From: DASSHA01 sp035693145
GTDB taxonomy: Bacteria > Chloroflexota > Limnocylindria > Limnocylindrales > CSP1-4
Assembly: GCA_035693145.1 (NCBI GenBank)
Contig: DASSHA010000069.1
Span: forward strand, 19,487-83,486
Length of the DNA: 64,000 nt
Direction: 5' to 3'
In this document: positions 42,779 to 51,100 of the stretch, piece after piece
How the letters are laid out: every line of letters begins with the position of its first letter
How positions within the stretch are numbered: the first letter of the stretch is position 1
Notes under the pieces: model-generated
What the model saw: only the letters and a program-made list of their open reading frames with translations
The model's database searches: none
What the model was told of the DNA's origin: nothing
Made by a program: the position numbers and the translations under genes

Positions 42779-44479
42779 TCAGGCCGGCCGACCGTACAGG
42801 GCGATGAGCTGGTCCGCGACCCGTTCCTCGGGTCGCACGAGCGACAGGAACGCTTCGCGGTCGAGGCGGTACAGCAGCCCGTTCGTCGCCGCCGTGACCG
42901 TCGCGCTCCGCGGTGCCTCGAGCAGGAGCCCGAGCTCCCCGAACAACGCACCCGTGGAGAGCGTGCGGCGGCGCTCGCCGTCGATCGTCACCTCGAAGGT
43001 GCCCTCCTCGACGACGTACGCGGCGTCCGCGGCATCGCCCTGCCGGATGACGATGTCGCCCGGCTCGACATGGACCGGGGTCGATCGTGCGGCGGCTCTC
43101 GCGAGACGCGCGACGGCGAGCGCGCCGAGCGGCGATGCCTGGAGCGCCCGGAAGGCGGCCCGTGTCCGTGGATCCATCGGCCCGCTGCGCCGGAGGCTGA
43201 CGAGGCCGAGGCCGACGCCGATCGCGCCCGCGACGACGATCACGCCGAGGGCGGGCGCGACACCGGTTGCGCCGGCGAGGACCGGGAAGGCGAACCCGCC
43301 CGCCGCGAACGAGAGCGCTCCGACGGAATGGAGGATCCCGCTCGAGCGGCCACGAGCGTCGTCGTCGATGAGGCGCTGGAGAAGCGTCGCGTTGAGGACA
43401 TCGATGATGAGCAGGCCCGCCGAGGCGACGGCCATGAGGGCGATCGCGACGAGCAGCGCGCCGGACACCCCAAGGCCGAGCAGGCCGACGACGCAGGCGA
43501 TGCCGGCGGCGCCGAATGCGCGAGCCGGGGGCGCCTCGACGAGCCGCCCGGCGAGCACGCCACCGAGCACGCCCCCGATGCCGGTCGCCGCATTCAGCAA
43601 GCCGGTCGCCTGCTCGCCGCCGTGGAGCTGATCGATCGCCACGACGACCGTGGCGATGCCGAGCGCGCCGCCGACGATGCTCGTCCCCACGTCGATGAGG
43701 AGCGGAGCGGCGATGCGGCGGACGAGCGAGGGATCGCGCCGCGCCACGCTGGACGGAGCGTCGGGCGCGGCCGGCGACGGAACCTCAGCGCCGCCCGCTG
43801 ACGAGGCGGCCATCGCCGGCAGGGTCGCCAGCGCGACGGCAATGACGCCGAAGGTCGCGGCATTGAGCAGCATCGCGAACGCGGCGCCGCCCGTCGCGGT
43901 GAGGATCCCGGCGAGCGCGGGACCGATGATGAACGCGATGTTGTCGAGCGTGGCCCAGGCGGCGTTCGCCGGCCCGAGCTCCGACTCGTTGCGCGTCAGG
44001 GAGGGGAGATACGCCGCGAGCGTCGGTCCCGCGAGCGCCGACCCGCACGCGGCGAGGACGGTGATCGCCACGATGAGCCAGATCGAGGCGTCGAGCAGGA
44101 TCGCCGCGGCCAGCACGAGCATCAGCCCGCCGCGCGCGACATCGGTCGCGATGAGGATCAGCCGACGATCGAACCGGTCGGCGATGACGCCTCCCAGTCC
44201 TGACAGGAGGACATACGGGAGCACACGGACGCCGCCGACGATCCCGAGGACCGTCGGGTCCGCAACCTTCGCGACGACGATCAGGAGCGCGACGAGGTAG
44301 AGCCAGTCGCCGATGCTCGACACGAACTCACTGGCGAGGAAGCGCGTGAGCCGCGCGTTCCCGGTGAGGGGCGCGTAGGGCCCGAGGATCCGGGTGCCGA
44401 TCGCCCGCGCGCCAAAACCGCCGGCATCGCGGCCGGCGGTCTTGGGGCCTGCGGCGTTCTCTGGGAGGCCGTCAGCCAC
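42779..44479 (-). CDS. MFS transporter fused to a C-terminal cyclic-nucleotide-binding domain
   Basis: The 566-residue protein has about 12 membrane segments of the major facilitator fold (LTRFLASEFVSSIGDWLYLV, GGVIADRFDRRLILI). It ends in a CNMP-binding domain: VEPGDIVIRQGDAADAAYVV, GALFGELGLLLEAPRSATVT. The Arg/Ser pair in RSATV is the phosphate-cassette region, so cAMP or a related ligand is plausible. A hairpin with a T-run (44417-44440) lies inside the first codons, yet GTG 44479 is the only in-frame start before the first membrane segment. Confidence 0.9.
   Translation of the reverse strand: MADGLPENAAGPKTAGRDAGGFGARAIGTRILGPYAPLTGNARLTRFLASEFVSSIGDWLYLVALLIVVAKVADPTVLGIVGGVRVLPYVLLSGLGGVIADRFDRRLILIATDVARGGLMLVLAAAILLDASIWLIVAITVLAACGSALAGPTLAAYLPSLTRNESELGPANAAWATLDNIAFIIGPALAGILTATGGAAFAMLLNAATFGVIAVALATLPAMAASSAGGAEVPSPAAPDAPSSVARRDPSLVRRIAAPLLIDVGTSIVGGALGIATVVVAIDQLHGGEQATGLLNAATGIGGVLGGVLAGRLVEAPPARAFGAAGIACVVGLLGLGVSGALLVAIALMAVASAGLLIIDVLNATLLQRLIDDDARGRSSGILHSVGALSFAAGGFAFPVLAGATGVAPALGVIVVAGAIGVGLGLVSLRRSGPMDPRTRAAFRALQASPLGALAVARLARAAARSTPVHVEPGDIVIRQGDAADAAYVVEEGTFEVTIDGERRRTLSTGALFGELGLLLEAPRSATVTAATNGLLYRLDREAFLSLVRPEERVADQLIALYGRPA
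44417..44440 (-). terminator. Hairpin with T-run inside the 5' end of the MFS gene
   Basis: Arms ACCGCCGG (44417-44424) and CCGGCGGT (44433-44440) are followed on the minus strand by TTTTGG. It could end transcription from the small gene upstream or act as an attenuator for the transporter. Confidence 0.5.
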
Positions 44480-44559
44480 GCGGCGTGGCGGCCCTCATGC
44501 CGTCGACGGACACGAACGCGGCCGGACTGGCAGTTCTCGGCCGCGCCGCGTGATCGCCC

Positions 44560-44721
44560 TCAGCGGAACTGGCTGTTGCCCGAGGGTCCCGCACCTTCGT
44601 CGTCCGGCAGCGCCCGCGGCGTGCCGTGGCCCTGGCCCTCGGTGTCGTCCGCGGGGATCGCCCGCGGCGAGCCGTGGCCCTGACCCTCGGTGTCCTCAGC
44701 CGTCTTGTGCGTTTCGCCCAT
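44560..44721 (-). CDS. 53-residue protein with two DTEGQ motifs
   Basis: ATG 44721 follows AGGGAGGTCC, a strong ribosome site. The product is highly polar with an internal duplication: D-T-E-G-Q-G-H-G occurs at about residues 10-17 and again at 26-33, each followed by an S/T-P-R-A-(I/L)-P segment (a 48-bp direct repeat in DNA). No known family. The same D-T-[E/S]-G-Q core appears in three other proteins within 4.3 kb (47483-47713, 47910-48575, 48679-48876). Confidence 0.7.
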   Translation of the reverse strand: MGETHKTAEDTEGQGHGSPRAIPADDTEGQGHGTPRALPDDEGAGPSGNSQFR

Positions 44722-44988
44722 CGAAGTGGACCTCCCTGTCAGACTCCCGGTTGGAAGCCGCATCGAGACGAACGTAGCCGCCCGACCCGCCGGCCGTCTG
44801 TCGTCGAGCGCACCTGGCCGCAGTCGAAATGGCGACACGTCCCTGCTGGCGGGGAAGCGTAATCGACGCGCGCCCGTCGGGGCACGTCGAAACCCCTTCG
44901 AGAAGTCCCGAGTCCGGCCCCAGCCGTGCGTTATGGTTCGAGGGTCCGGGGTTCCAACGCCACGTCGTCTGATGCGGAGGTCACGAAC

Positions 44989-45693
44989 ATGACCGAGGCG
45001 ACGCGACTCGCCTTCACGGTCGATGCGCTGACGCGCTCACCGCTGTTCAAGACGTTGTCCGCGGCCACGCTCGAGGACCTGGCGCGGGAGTTCCGACCGC
45101 GACGCTACCGCCGTGGCGAGGTGATCTTCCACAGCGGCGATCTCGGCGACATGCTCCACCTGATCGAGAGTGGGCTGGTGAAGATCAGCGAGGAGTCCGT
45201 GACCGGGTCGGAGGCGTTCATCAACACGCTCCACCCGGGCCAGGTGTTCGGCGAGCTCGGCCTCATCGATGGTGCGCAGCGCTCGGCGACCGCGACCGCG
45301 CTCGAGCCCACGGTGACGCTCGTCCTGCCGCGTGAGCCGGTCATGGAGCTCGTCGACGACGACCGGGCGTTTCGCCAGGCGATGCTCTCGGCCCTCGCGC
45401 GCGAGCTCCGTCGCGTGACCGGACGTCTCGCCGAGCTCCACTTCCTCGACCTGCCGGGCCGGCTCGCGGCCAGGCTTGCCGTCATGGCCCGGGAGGCCGA
45501 GCCGGATCGAAACGAGGACGTCCGGCTGGGTCGTGCCTACACCCAGACGGAGCTTGCCTCGATGATCGGCGGGACGCGGCAGAGCGTGAACCGTCACCTC
45601 GGGGAGCTGATCGACGACGGGCTCATCCGGCTCGAGCCTGACGACATCATCGTCGTCAACGTGAGCGAGCTCGCGGCGCGGGGCGAATGGTGA
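44989..45693 (+). CDS. Crp/Fnr-family transcription regulator
   Basis: From ATG 44989 (GGAGGT nine bases upstream) the 234-residue protein has a CNMP-binding domain (FRPRRYRRGEVIFHSGDLGD, GQVFGELGLIDGAQRSATAT) with the Arg/Ser phosphate-binding pair, a long C-helix, and a winged HTH (YTQTELASMIGGTRQSVNRH). The R-S-A-T pocket suggests a nucleotide ligand such as cAMP. It starts a coupled operon with the GAF and subtilase genes. Confidence 0.94.
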   Translation: MTEATRLAFTVDALTRSPLFKTLSAATLEDLAREFRPRRYRRGEVIFHSGDLGDMLHLIESGLVKISEESVTGSEAFINTLHPGQVFGELGLIDGAQRSATATALEPTVTLVLPREPVMELVDDDRAFRQAMLSALARELRRVTGRLAELHFLDLPGRLAARLAVMAREAEPDRNEDVRLGRAYTQTELASMIGGTRQSVNRHLGELIDDGLIRLEPDDIIVVNVSELAARGEW

Positions 45694-46484
45694 GCGACGG
45701 CGACGACCCGCGGCGCGGCACAGGCGGGGGCCCGTCCGCCGAGCGAACCGTCGAGCTCCTCCGCGAGCTCGGCCACCGGGCCAGCGTCGCTCGAGGGCTC
45801 CGCTCGGAGACGCAGCTCCGATTGCTACGTTCGATCCTCGACGCCGCCGTCGCGCTGTTCGACGCGGCGGCCGCCTCGATCGCCCTCGAATCCGACGGCG
45901 ACCTCGAGTTCGTCGTCGCCTCCGGTCAGCAGGGCCAGGGCGTCGTCGGGCTTCGCGTGCCCGCCGGCCAGGGACTCGTCGGCTACGTCTTCCAGAGCGG
46001 CGAGCCGCTCGCGCTGTCGGACACCTCGGCGGACCCGCGCTTCGGCCGGCAGACGGCGGAGCAGACCGGGTACGTCCCGAAGACGATCCTCGCCGTCCCA
46101 CTCTCGACCGACCAGGAGACCGTCGGCGTCCTCGAGATCCTCGACCGCCATGTCGGCGCCTTCTCCGGGGACGACCTCGGCCTCGCCTCGGTCTTCGCCC
46201 GTCAGGCGGCGCTCGCGATCGATGCGACCCGCGTCGAGCGGGACGTCGCGCAGCTCTGGGCGCGAGTGCTGGAGGCGCACGGTCTCGGACTCGAAGGGCG
46301 GGACGCGGACGCGTTCGCGCAGGCCGTGCGCGACGTCGATCCGGGTGACGGATTCTGGCCGCTCGTCGACGCGATCGCGCGGGAGTGGACATCGTCTCCG
46401 GAGCGCCGCGAGTTCGTCGTCGAGCTCCTCCGCCTCGTGGACCGGCTTCGGCCGCCCGTTCGCGCCCGACCATTCGCGCGGTGA
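45687..46484 (+). CDS. GAF-domain sensor protein
   Basis: The 265-residue protein contains one GAF domain over about 45-180 (LLRSILDAAVALFDAAAASI, LVGYVFQSGEPLALSDTSAD, TILAVPLSTDQETVGVLEIL). Flanking helices and a C-terminal helical part follow. GAF domains bind nucleotides, haem or small metabolites. There is no catalytic output, so it probably works as a co-sensor or adaptor. ATG 45687 overlaps the Crp stop by seven bases; its stop overlaps the subtilase start by four. Confidence 0.88.
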   Translation: MVSDGDDPRRGTGGGPSAERTVELLRELGHRASVARGLRSETQLRLLRSILDAAVALFDAAAASIALESDGDLEFVVASGQQGQGVVGLRVPAGQGLVGYVFQSGEPLALSDTSADPRFGRQTAEQTGYVPKTILAVPLSTDQETVGVLEILDRHVGAFSGDDLGLASVFARQAALAIDATRVERDVAQLWARVLEAHGLGLEGRDADAFAQAVRDVDPGDGFWPLVDAIAREWTSSPERREFVVELLRLVDRLRPPVRARPFAR

Positions 46485-47368
46485 CGACGCCGGACGAGGC
46501 GCTGCCCGCATGGAGCGAGCCGTTCCTCGGAGATCGGCGGTCGTCGCTCACCCATCGCTCCCCGTTTCGGGTCGGCTGGGGTCGCTGGCTCGGGACGGGA
46601 TCGGGCAAGGGCGTCCGCGTGGCGATCATCGACTCGGGCGTCGAGGGCGGCCATCGACTCGTCGGTGGCAGGCTCGTCCGCAGCGTGCGAGTCGAGATGG
46701 TCGACGGGGAGGGGAGCGTCATCGATGAGCCCGAACCGCTCGACGTCGTCGGCCACGGCACCGCGTGTGCCGGGATCATCCATTCCCTCGCGCCGGACGC
46801 GGAGCTGACGTCCGTCCGCGTGCTCGGCGCGAACAACAAGACGAGCGGGCTCACCTTCGCCTACGCACTCGACTGGGTGATCGGCCAGGGGTTCGACGTC
46901 GCGAATCTCAGCCTCTCGTCGAAGAGCGAGGATCTCTATCCGACCTTCCACGACCTCGTCGACCGAGCCTACTTCGCTCGCTGCATGCTCGTCTGCTCGG
47001 CCAGCAACACCGCCGGCGTGCCGAGCTATCCCGCCGTCTTCTCGTCGGTCGTGTCGGTCGCCTCGCACGACATTCCGGACCCCTGGACGTTCTTCTACAA
47101 CCCGCGTCCACCCGTGGAGTTCGGTGCGTGGGGGGTCGACGTCCCCGTCGCCTGGCGGGGCGGCGCGCGGATGATGGCAACCGGCAACAGCTTCGCCGCG
47201 CCGCACATCGCCGGGCTCGTCGCGCTCATCCTCGAGCGCGAGCCGGCGCTCTCGCCGTTCGAGGTGAAGTCGGCGCTCGTCGCGCTCGCAGCCGCCCCGT
47301 CCGCCGCGGCGGCGAAGCGCCTCCGCCGCCGGACCCCGCGAGCGGCCACCGAAGCCGGGCCTGACTGA
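46481..47368 (+). CDS. Cytoplasmic subtilisin-like (S8) serine protease
   Basis: From GTG 46481 the 295-residue protein carries a complete S8 triad: Asp51 (AIIDSGVEG), His92 (GHGTACAG) and Ser237 (TGNSFAAPH), with the oxyanion Asn176 (CSASNTAG). There is no signal peptide and no propeptide, so unlike most subtilases it stays inside the cell and is probably made ready to fold. It is the third gene of a Crp-GAF-subtilase operon with overlapping stops and starts, which implies regulated proteolysis. Confidence 0.92.
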   Translation: MTTPDEALPAWSEPFLGDRRSSLTHRSPFRVGWGRWLGTGSGKGVRVAIIDSGVEGGHRLVGGRLVRSVRVEMVDGEGSVIDEPEPLDVVGHGTACAGIIHSLAPDAELTSVRVLGANNKTSGLTFAYALDWVIGQGFDVANLSLSSKSEDLYPTFHDLVDRAYFARCMLVCSASNTAGVPSYPAVFSSVVSVASHDIPDPWTFFYNPRPPVEFGAWGVDVPVAWRGGARMMATGNSFAAPHIAGLVALILEREPALSPFEVKSALVALAAAPSAAAAKRLRRRTPRAATEAGPD

Positions 47369-47422
47369 GCGACGGCCGGCGGACAACTACGCGCGGCGGC
47401 GGACAGACGGCGGACAGACGAA

Positions 47423-47452
47423 GGCCGGGCGAGGTCGGCACCTCGCCCGGCC
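47423..47452. terminator. Bidirectional hairpin terminator
   Basis: Perfect 13-bp arms GGCCGGGCGAGGT and ACCTCGCCCGGCC with loop CGGC, between the subtilase and the convergent 76-residue gene. Confidence 0.85.
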
Positions 47453-47482
47453 GTTCGCGGGAGTGGGAGCTTCGAGCTCGGG

Positions 47483-47713
47483 CTACTTTTCCTTGCGATG
47501 CGGGCGGCGGGCCTCCTCGGCCAGGCCGTGTCGCGTGAGCTGCTGGCGGATCTGATGCTCGCGCGCGCCGGCCACGAGCCGGTTGGCGCTCGGGTCGGTC
47601 AGCATCTGGCCTTCGGTGTCGTCCGAGCCGATCGCCTCGCCGCCGCCACTCGGACGTCGGAAGCTCACGCTGGGCGACCGCATCAGGCCGTCGGGCTTCG
47701 CGTCATTGCTCAT
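47483..47713 (-). CDS. 76-residue DTEGQ-motif protein
   Basis: ATG 47713 follows AGAGGTCCCAAC. The product begins MSNDAKPDGLMRSPSVSFRR and has G-S-D-D-T-E-G-Q-M at about 29-37. A basic, amphipathic C-terminal helix follows (REHQIRQQLTRHGLAEEARR). It shares D-T-E-G-Q with the 53-residue and 65-residue proteins and the D-T-x-G-Q-M-L pattern with the membrane protein at 47910. Function unknown. Confidence 0.7.
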   Translation of the reverse strand: MSNDAKPDGLMRSPSVSFRRPSGGGEAIGSDDTEGQMLTDPSANRLVAGAREHQIRQQLTRHGLAEEARRPHRKEK

Positions 47714-47909
47714 GTTGGGACCTCTGTGAAGCGGGATCTGCTCGCATCACCCTAGCCCCACCGCGCAAGGGCGACGTATCGGCCGCACGTCGCGCCTTGT
47801 GTCGAGTGTCGGACACCGGAGCTGTCCGGACCCGGCTAGGAGCTCGTCGTGGTGCGCGCGTACGTTGGCGTCCACAGCCGGACGAAGAGCCGCGTTGGAG
47901 GATCACGAG

Positions 47910-48575
47910 ATGGCACGCAATCCACTGAGCCCGTCGGTCATCCTGAGCATGGACGACGATCTCCCGCACCCGGTCGAGGTCGACGGCGGCGCCGGCTGGA
48001 ACCCGGGTTCGGGCACGCTGAGCGTCCGGATCTCGCCCGCGAGCGAGGACACGAGTGGACAGATGCTCGCCGGCAGCGAGTGGGTCGAGATCGTGGTCGA
48101 GGGCGAGGACGTCGAGGCGCACAGCCTCTCGTTGCGCTTCCCGAGCCCGGACGACGCCGCCCGTTTCCAGCGCAAGCTCCTGTTGACCGGCACGCTGGCC
48201 GGGACGCTGCTCATCGGAGCAGTGGCGGCCGGCGGCGCGATGAGCCAGGCGACGAGCAACGGATCGAACGCGGCAGCGGTCGGGGCGCAGGCCGCAACCG
48301 GCACGCTCACGATCGGCGCACTGAGGGAGCCGGCGGTCGCGCCGGGTCTGGCGGCCGAAGGGATCCGCCCGATTGCGGCTCCCGCCCCCGCGATGCCGCC
48401 CGGCCTGCGCGCCGAAGCGGCGCAGCCAGCCGCGCCCAGGGTGCCACTCAAGGCCCCCGCGATCGCTCCGGGTCTGCGGGCCGAAACAGTCGCGGGCGCG
48501 GAAGCGGGCGGGTCCGGTCCGACGGACGGCGGCTCAGGTCCGACCGACGGCGGTGGCGCCTTCCGCGGGCGCTGA
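47910..48575 (+). CDS. 221-residue membrane protein with D-T-S-G-Q-M-L motif and P-G-L-R-A-E repeats
   Basis: ATG 47910 follows TTGGAGGATCACGAG. Residues 47-53 read D-T-S-G-Q-M-L, close to the D-T-E-G-Q-M-L of the 76-residue protein, followed by GEDVEAHSLSLRF. A single membrane helix lies at about 90-110 (LLLTGTLAGTLLIGAVAAGG). The C-terminal part repeats (A/P)PGLRAE three times and ends Gly-Ser-rich. No family is recognised. Confidence 0.72.
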   Translation: MARNPLSPSVILSMDDDLPHPVEVDGGAGWNPGSGTLSVRISPASEDTSGQMLAGSEWVEIVVEGEDVEAHSLSLRFPSPDDAARFQRKLLLTGTLAGTLLIGAVAAGGAMSQATSNGSNAAAVGAQAATGTLTIGALREPAVAPGLAAEGIRPIAAPAPAMPPGLRAEAAQPAAPRVPLKAPAIAPGLRAETVAGAEAGGSGPTDGGSGPTDGGGAFRGR

Positions 48576-48678
48576 TCGGAGATGCCATCCCGCGCGAAAT
48601 GCGCGGGCATCCATTCCATTTCGGTCATCGGTCGGCGATCATCCGGGCAGGAGCCCGGTGCGAGTGAAGGAGAACGAC

Positions 48679-48876
48679 GTGGCAGACAGCGAGAAGACGA
48701 CGAAGCCCGAGGCCTCGACCAGCGACGGGGCCGACGACGACACCGAGGGGCAGTCGTTCCACAACTACGAGCTGGCGCGCGCGCTCACCCGTGAGCGTGC
48801 GTCCGAGGCGGCGCGCGCCGCTCGCGACGCGGCTCGCGTTCGCGAGGTACGCGAGGCGAAGCGGGGGGCGCGCTAG
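48679..48876 (+). CDS. 65-residue DTEGQ-motif protein
   Basis: GTG 48679 has AAGGAG six bases upstream. The product is disordered and acidic at the N-terminus with A-D-D-D-T-E-G-Q-S at about 18-26, followed by an Arg/Ala helix (YELARALTRERASEAARAAR). It belongs with the other D-T-E-G-Q proteins of this region. A strong hairpin terminator lies 26 bases after the stop. Function unknown. Confidence 0.7.
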   Translation: MADSEKTTKPEASTSDGADDDTEGQSFHNYELARALTRERASEAARAARDAARVREVREAKRGAR

Positions 48877-48901
48877 GAACCACCGAACGTTCAGGGGGAA
48901 T

Positions 48902-48931
48902 GTCGAGCCGGCCCGCACGGGCCGGCTCGAC
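48902..48931. terminator. Hairpin terminator
   Basis: Perfect 13-bp arms GTCGAGCCGGCCC and GGGCCGGCTCGAC with loop GCAC. Confidence 0.85.
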
Positions 48932-49092
48932 CGTGTCCGCGCCGCCCCGCGTCCGGCCGGCACTATGCACGGTCGATCATCCGTGCGATGATGCCCGTCT
49001 CGTCGCCTCACGCGGCGAGGCGCTGCGTGGTCGACCCCCTTCTCGAAGACCGTGCGTTCGCTGTTTCGGTTCGGGAAGACGTGGAGGTCAAT

Positions 49093-49296
49093 GTGACCAC
49101 CGGAACCATCAAGAAGGTCGTCTCCGATCGCGGATTCGGCTTCATCACCGCCGAGGATGCGAAGGACTACTTCTTCCATCGCGACGGCCTCGACTCTTCG
49201 CTCGACTTCGACCGCCTGGTCGGTGGCGAGCGCGTGGAGTTCGAGATCGAGCAGAGCCCGAAGGGCCCTCGCGCCAAGCGCGTGCAGGCCGCCTGA
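49093..49296 (+). CDS. Cold-shock-domain protein (CspA family)
   Basis: The 67-residue product is a canonical cold-shock domain with both RNA-binding motifs (GFGFIT, DYFFHRD) and F-D-R-L-V-G-G-E-R-V. GTG 49093 follows GGAGGTCAAT. Csp proteins melt RNA secondary structure and act as chaperones at low temperature or in growth. Its 160-base leader includes a GCACGG/CCGTGC inverted repeat, typical of a structured cold-shock leader. It has its own terminator. Confidence 0.95.
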   Translation: MTTGTIKKVVSDRGFGFITAEDAKDYFFHRDGLDSSLDFDRLVGGERVEFEIEQSPKGPRAKRVQAA

Positions 49297-49309
49297 CCCT
49301 CGACTCGCG

Positions 49310-49343
49310 AACGCCGCCGGCATGCATGCCGGCGGCGTTTTCA
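49310..49343 (+). terminator. Rho-independent terminator of the cold-shock gene
   Basis: A 30-base perfect palindrome (AACGCCGCCGGCATG with its complement) is followed by a T-run (TTTTC). Confidence 0.9.
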
Positions 49344-49374
49344 TGTTCGGCTCGGGCTCTCGTACCATCCCGCG

Positions 49375-50955
49375 GTGCCCGACTTCGAGCTGATCCTCCT
49401 TCTCCTGGTCGTCGTCGCGACGATCGTCGCGATCGCACACTGGGTCGGGATCGCGTATCCGATCCTGCTCGTCATCGGCGGGATCGGGCTCGGGCTGCTG
49501 CCCGGGGTGCCGAGCGTCCAGCTCGATCCGGAGCTCGTCCTCGTCGTCTTCCTGCCGCCGTTGATCTTCGCCGCCGCGTGGCAGACCCCCATCCGCGACG
49601 TCCGCGAGAACCTCCAGCCCGTCCTGCTCCTGTCCGTCGGGCTCGTGCTGTTCACGACCGCCGTCGTGGGCGTCGTCGTGGCAGGGGTCCTTCCCGGGCT
49701 GCCACTCGCCGCCGCGTTCGCGCTCGGTGCGATCGTCTCACCGTCGGACGTCCTCGCCGCGACGACAGTCCTCTCCCGCATCGCCGTCCCGCGGCGCGTC
49801 CGCGCGATCCTCGAGGAGGAGAGCCTCGTCAACGACGCGACGGCCCTCACGGTCTACCGGACGGCGGTCGCCGCGGCGGTGTCGGGAACATTCGTTGCGG
49901 CCGACGCCATCGGGACGTTCGCGCTCGCCTCGGTTGGCGGGATCGCGGTCGGACTCGTCGTCGCCTATGTCGCCGATCAGCTCTGGCGGCGGCTGTTCGA
50001 CCCGCCCGTCGAGGTCAGCCTCTCGCTCGTCCTGCCGTATGCGGCGTATCTGCCCGCCGAGCACCTCGGCGCCTCGGGCGTCATCGCAGCCGCCACCGCC
50101 GGGTTGTGGCTGGGCTATCGCTCGTCGCGGATCCTCGGCCCGGACACGCGCCTCGTCGCGAATTCGGTCTGGGAGATCCTGACCTTCGTCCTGAACGGCT
50201 TTGCGTTCCTCCTCGTGGGGCTCGAGCTGCCGACGATCCTGCGCGGGATCGCCGGGCGGTCCGGGACGGACCTCATCGTCGACGCCGCGGCGGTGAGCCT
50301 CGCCGTCGTCGTCAGCCGGTTCGTGTGGGTCTATGGCTCGCTCGTCCTGCCGAAGTCGATTGCGCGGCTGCGCCGACGTCCGGGAGGCAAGCCGATGACG
50401 TCGGCGATCCCGTTGATCGTCTCGTGGGCCGGCATGCGGGGCGCTGTGTCGCTCGCTGCGGCCCTCGCCCTGCCGACCGGCTTTCCCGAGCGGAACCTCA
50501 TCCTGTTCCTCGCGTTCGCCGTCATCGGCGTCACGCTGCTGGGCCAGGGGCTGACGTTCCCGGCCATCCTGTCGCGGATCCGCGTGCCGCCCGACGGTGA
50601 CGAGCTCGAGGAGGAAACCCTCGCCCGCACCACGGCGATCGAAGCCGCCCTGGCGCAGCTCCACCGGCTGCGGAAGCGCTGGCCGAACCACCTGCCGCTG
50701 ATCGATCATCTCGAGGAGCGCTACCAGCACCGGGTCGAGCATCTTCCGGAGGAGGACGACGACGGCGGGCTCACGCTCGACCCGGAGCACGAAGCCGAGC
50801 GAGTCGACCATCGCGCGATCCGGGACGCGCTCATCGCCGCGGAGCGCGAAGCGGTCATCGGGTTGCGCGATCGGCACGAGATCAGCGACGAGATCCTCCG
50901 TCGGCTCGAACGCGAGCTCGACCTCGAGGAGCTCCGGCTCGAGGCGGACCTCTGA
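49375..50955 (+). CDS. CPA1-family Na+/H+ antiporter
   Basis: The 526-residue protein starts at GTG 49375 and has about 12 membrane segments. The CPA1 signature is SPSDVLAATTVLSR and the paired acid region EESLVNDATALTVYR, where the ND motif binds the cation. The C-terminal 130 residues are a cytoplasmic helical domain (LRKRWPNHLPLIDHLEERYQ). It exchanges Na or K for protons to control pH and salt. Confidence 0.94.
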   Translation: MPDFELILLLLVVVATIVAIAHWVGIAYPILLVIGGIGLGLLPGVPSVQLDPELVLVVFLPPLIFAAAWQTPIRDVRENLQPVLLLSVGLVLFTTAVVGVVVAGVLPGLPLAAAFALGAIVSPSDVLAATTVLSRIAVPRRVRAILEEESLVNDATALTVYRTAVAAAVSGTFVAADAIGTFALASVGGIAVGLVVAYVADQLWRRLFDPPVEVSLSLVLPYAAYLPAEHLGASGVIAAATAGLWLGYRSSRILGPDTRLVANSVWEILTFVLNGFAFLLVGLELPTILRGIAGRSGTDLIVDAAAVSLAVVVSRFVWVYGSLVLPKSIARLRRRPGGKPMTSAIPLIVSWAGMRGAVSLAAALALPTGFPERNLILFLAFAVIGVTLLGQGLTFPAILSRIRVPPDGDELEEETLARTTAIEAALAQLHRLRKRWPNHLPLIDHLEERYQHRVEHLPEEDDDGGLTLDPEHEAERVDHRAIRDALIAAEREAVIGLRDRHEISDEILRRLERELDLEELRLEADL

Positions 50956-50969
50956 ACGGGAGGCACGCG

Positions 50970-51100
50970 ATGTCGCCCCTCGCGAGCGCTACTTCGAGGA
51001 GCTGGCACAGATCGGCTGGTCCGGACGTGACATGAGCGCGGACGAGCGGAGCGCCTTCCTTGCCGGCCACGACCAGTTCATGGTCGAGGCCGAGGGCTGA
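50970..51100 (+). pseudogene. Small gene with a probable one-base frameshift
   Basis: GGGAGG stands six bases before ATG 50970, but that frame ends after 21 codons. From 50978 the -1 frame reads R-E-R-Y-F-E-E-L-A-Q-I-G-W-S-G-R-D-M-S-A and runs to TGA 51100, with ordinary coding character and two amphipathic helices. One extra C in the CCCC run at 50976-50979 would join the two into a 43-residue protein. It may be a sequencing error, decay, or a programmed shift. It overlaps the convergent LuxR-ATPase gene by 23 bases. Confidence 0.45.

Noticed and set aside
44926..44990. tRNA-like GGTTC words upstream of the Crp gene
   Set aside because: The sequence GGTTCGAGGGTCCGGGGTTC cannot be folded into a cloverleaf with acceptor and anticodon arms.
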